Assembly: GCF_000009625.1 (NCBI RefSeq)
Contig: NC_002678.2
Coordinates: 5,984,001 to 6,048,000, forward strand
Length of the DNA: 64,000 bases
Direction of reading: 5' to 3'
Origin: Mesorhizobium japonicum MAFF 303099
Lineage (GTDB): Bacteria; Pseudomonadota; Alphaproteobacteria; Rhizobiales; Rhizobiaceae
Made by a program: the position numbers and the translations under genes. Under the pieces are notes generated by a model, which was given only the letters and a program-made list of their open reading frames with translations, had not been told where the DNA came from and searched no databases. This document shows, one piece after another, positions 63,198 through 64,000 of this stretch. The stretch's first letter is position 1; each line of letters begins with the position of its first letter.

Positions 63198-64000
63198 TTA
63201 TATGTCCAGCGTGTGGTCGCGCTCCCATTGCGTGAAGTGCGAAGCATAGGAATTCCATTCCTGGTGCTTCAGCTTTAGGTAGGCCGACGAGAATTCCTCA
63301 CCCAGCGCCGCCTTGAGCGATTTGTCCTTGTCGAACTCGCGCAGTGCGTCGAGCAGGTTGAGCGGCAGTTTCGGCGCGCCCTTCACCGTGTGTCCGTGCT
63401 GGTACATGTCGATGTCGTAGCGCTTGCCGGGATCGGCCTTCGAGCGGATGCCGTCGAGGCCGGCGGCAATGATCACCGCCTGCAAGAGGTAGGGGTTTGC
63501 AGCACCGTCGGGCAGGCGCAGCTCGAAGCGGCCGGGGCCGGGCACGCGCACCATGTGAGTGCGGTTGTTGCCGGTCCAGGTCACCGTGTTCGGCGCCCAG
63601 GTCGCGCCTGAAATCGTGCGCGGCGCGTTGATGCGCTTGTAGGAATTGACCGTCGGGTTGGTGATCGCGGCTAGCGCGGAGGCATGCTTCATGATGCCAC
63701 CGAGGAAGTTCTTGCCCTTGGCCGACAGGCCGAGCTCCATCGAATTGTCGGCGAAGACATTGGTCTTGCCCGTCTCGTCCCACACCGAGATGTGGGCATG
63801 GCAGCCATTGCCGGTCAGGCCCTGGAAGGGTTTCGGCATGAAGGTGGCGCGCAGGCCGTGCTTCTCGGCCACCGACTTGACCATGAACTTGAAGAAGGAG
63901 TGCTTGTCGGCGGTGGCGAGCACGTCGTCGAAGGCCCAGTTCATCTCGAACTGGCCGTTGGCGTCTTCATGGTCATTCTGATAGGGCCCCCAGCCGAGCG
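63198..64000 (-). CDS. gmaS: Gamma-glutamylmethylamide synthetase-like (type III glutamine synthetase family), cut by window end
   Basis: The C-terminal 266 residues of a glutamine-synthetase-fold ligase; the start lies beyond the window. Visible motifs: YQNDHEDANGQFEMNW at the edge, GNGCHAHISVWD, TGNNRTHMVRVPGPGRFELR and DGAANPYLLQAV. EDANGQF and GNNRTH correspond to the conserved stretches used for gmaS primers, as I recall. GmaS joins methylamine to glutamate, the entry step of the N-methylglutamate pathway. Rhizobial relatives are often labelled glutamine synthetase III or GlnT. The four oxidase genes follow on the same strand, beginning 36 bases downstream, which is the usual neighbourhood of gmaS. 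Confidence 0.82.
   Translation of the reverse strand, partial: LGWGPYQNDHEDANGQFEMNWAFDDVLATADKHSFFKFMVKSVAEKHGLRATFMPKPFQGLTGNGCHAHISVWDETGKTNVFADNSMELGLSAKGKNFLGGIMKHASALAAITNPTVNSYKRINAPRTISGATWAPNTVTWTGNNRTHMVRVPGPGRFELRLPDGAANPYLLQAVIIAAGLDGIRSKADPGKRYDIDMYQHGHTVKGAPKLPLNLLDALREFDKDKSLKAALGEEFSSAYLKLKHQEWNSYASHFTQWERDHTLDI

Overview
The window is high-GC alphaproteobacterial DNA. Gene content, the rhizobial-type erythritol locus, a Brucella/Mesorhizobium-type RibH2, a short second FtsZ and a RIME-like intergenic palindrome all point to Hyphomicrobiales (Rhizobiales), most likely Mesorhizobium. That assignment is recognition from memory, not a search. No rRNA, tRNA, CRISPR array, insertion sequence or phage was seen; this looks like ordinary catabolic chromosome.

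Layout. (1) 1-8538: a cell-wall amino-sugar block. A peptide-type ABC importer (first gene cut by the window start) lies downstream of murQ; a BadF-type kinase and a MurA follow, then a divergent RpiR-family regulator. The same 15-bp palindrome sits just upstream of the -35 of both murQ and murA. (2) 8543-10863: a glutamine-synthetase-like ligase and a GntR regulator. (3) 11251-14369: a short FtsZ2-type FtsZ, the tail of a DUF5682-like gene, and a VWA protein. (4) 14610-30932: the erythritol/polyol locus: eryD regulator, five-gene ABC importer with two unequal ATPases, eryA, a 2-hydroxyacid dehydrogenase, eryB, a class II aldolase, eryC, an opposing fructose-bisphosphate aldolase, a DeoR regulator, tpiB (eryH) and rpiB (eryI). 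Together they would turn erythritol into D-erythrose-4-phosphate. (5) 30929-33392, minus strand: promoter, FMN riboswitch, ribH2, dhaK, dhaL. (6) 33438-35329: RIME-like repeat, MFS exporter, divergent Lrp regulator.

(7) 35346-44708: mtnA-mtnK, a divergent RbsABC-type importer, a fused class II aldolase/short-chain dehydrogenase and a SorC-type regulator. This set reads as import and catabolism of 5-methylthioribose or 5-deoxyribose by a kinase-isomerase-aldolase route ending in DHAP. A perfect 12-bp-arm dyad lies in the mtnK/importer promoter. (8) 44911-51926: acyl-CoA synthetase, then TetR-regulated RND efflux genes. (9) 52110-53465: flavin-dependent monooxygenase.

(10) 53539-64000, minus strand: APC permease, a DUF1989-GcvT fusion, four sarcosine-oxidase-like subunits and, cut by the window end, a type III glutamine-synthetase-like gene that looks like gmaS. 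The last five genes match the N-methylglutamate pathway for methylated amines (gmaS, mgdABCD).

The most promising leads are the methylthioribose/deoxyribose locus, the FMN-riboswitch-ribH2-dhaKL arrangement beside a C4-sugar pathway, the DUF1989-GcvT fusion next to the N-methylglutamate genes, and the two-promoter RpiR/MurNAc regulon.
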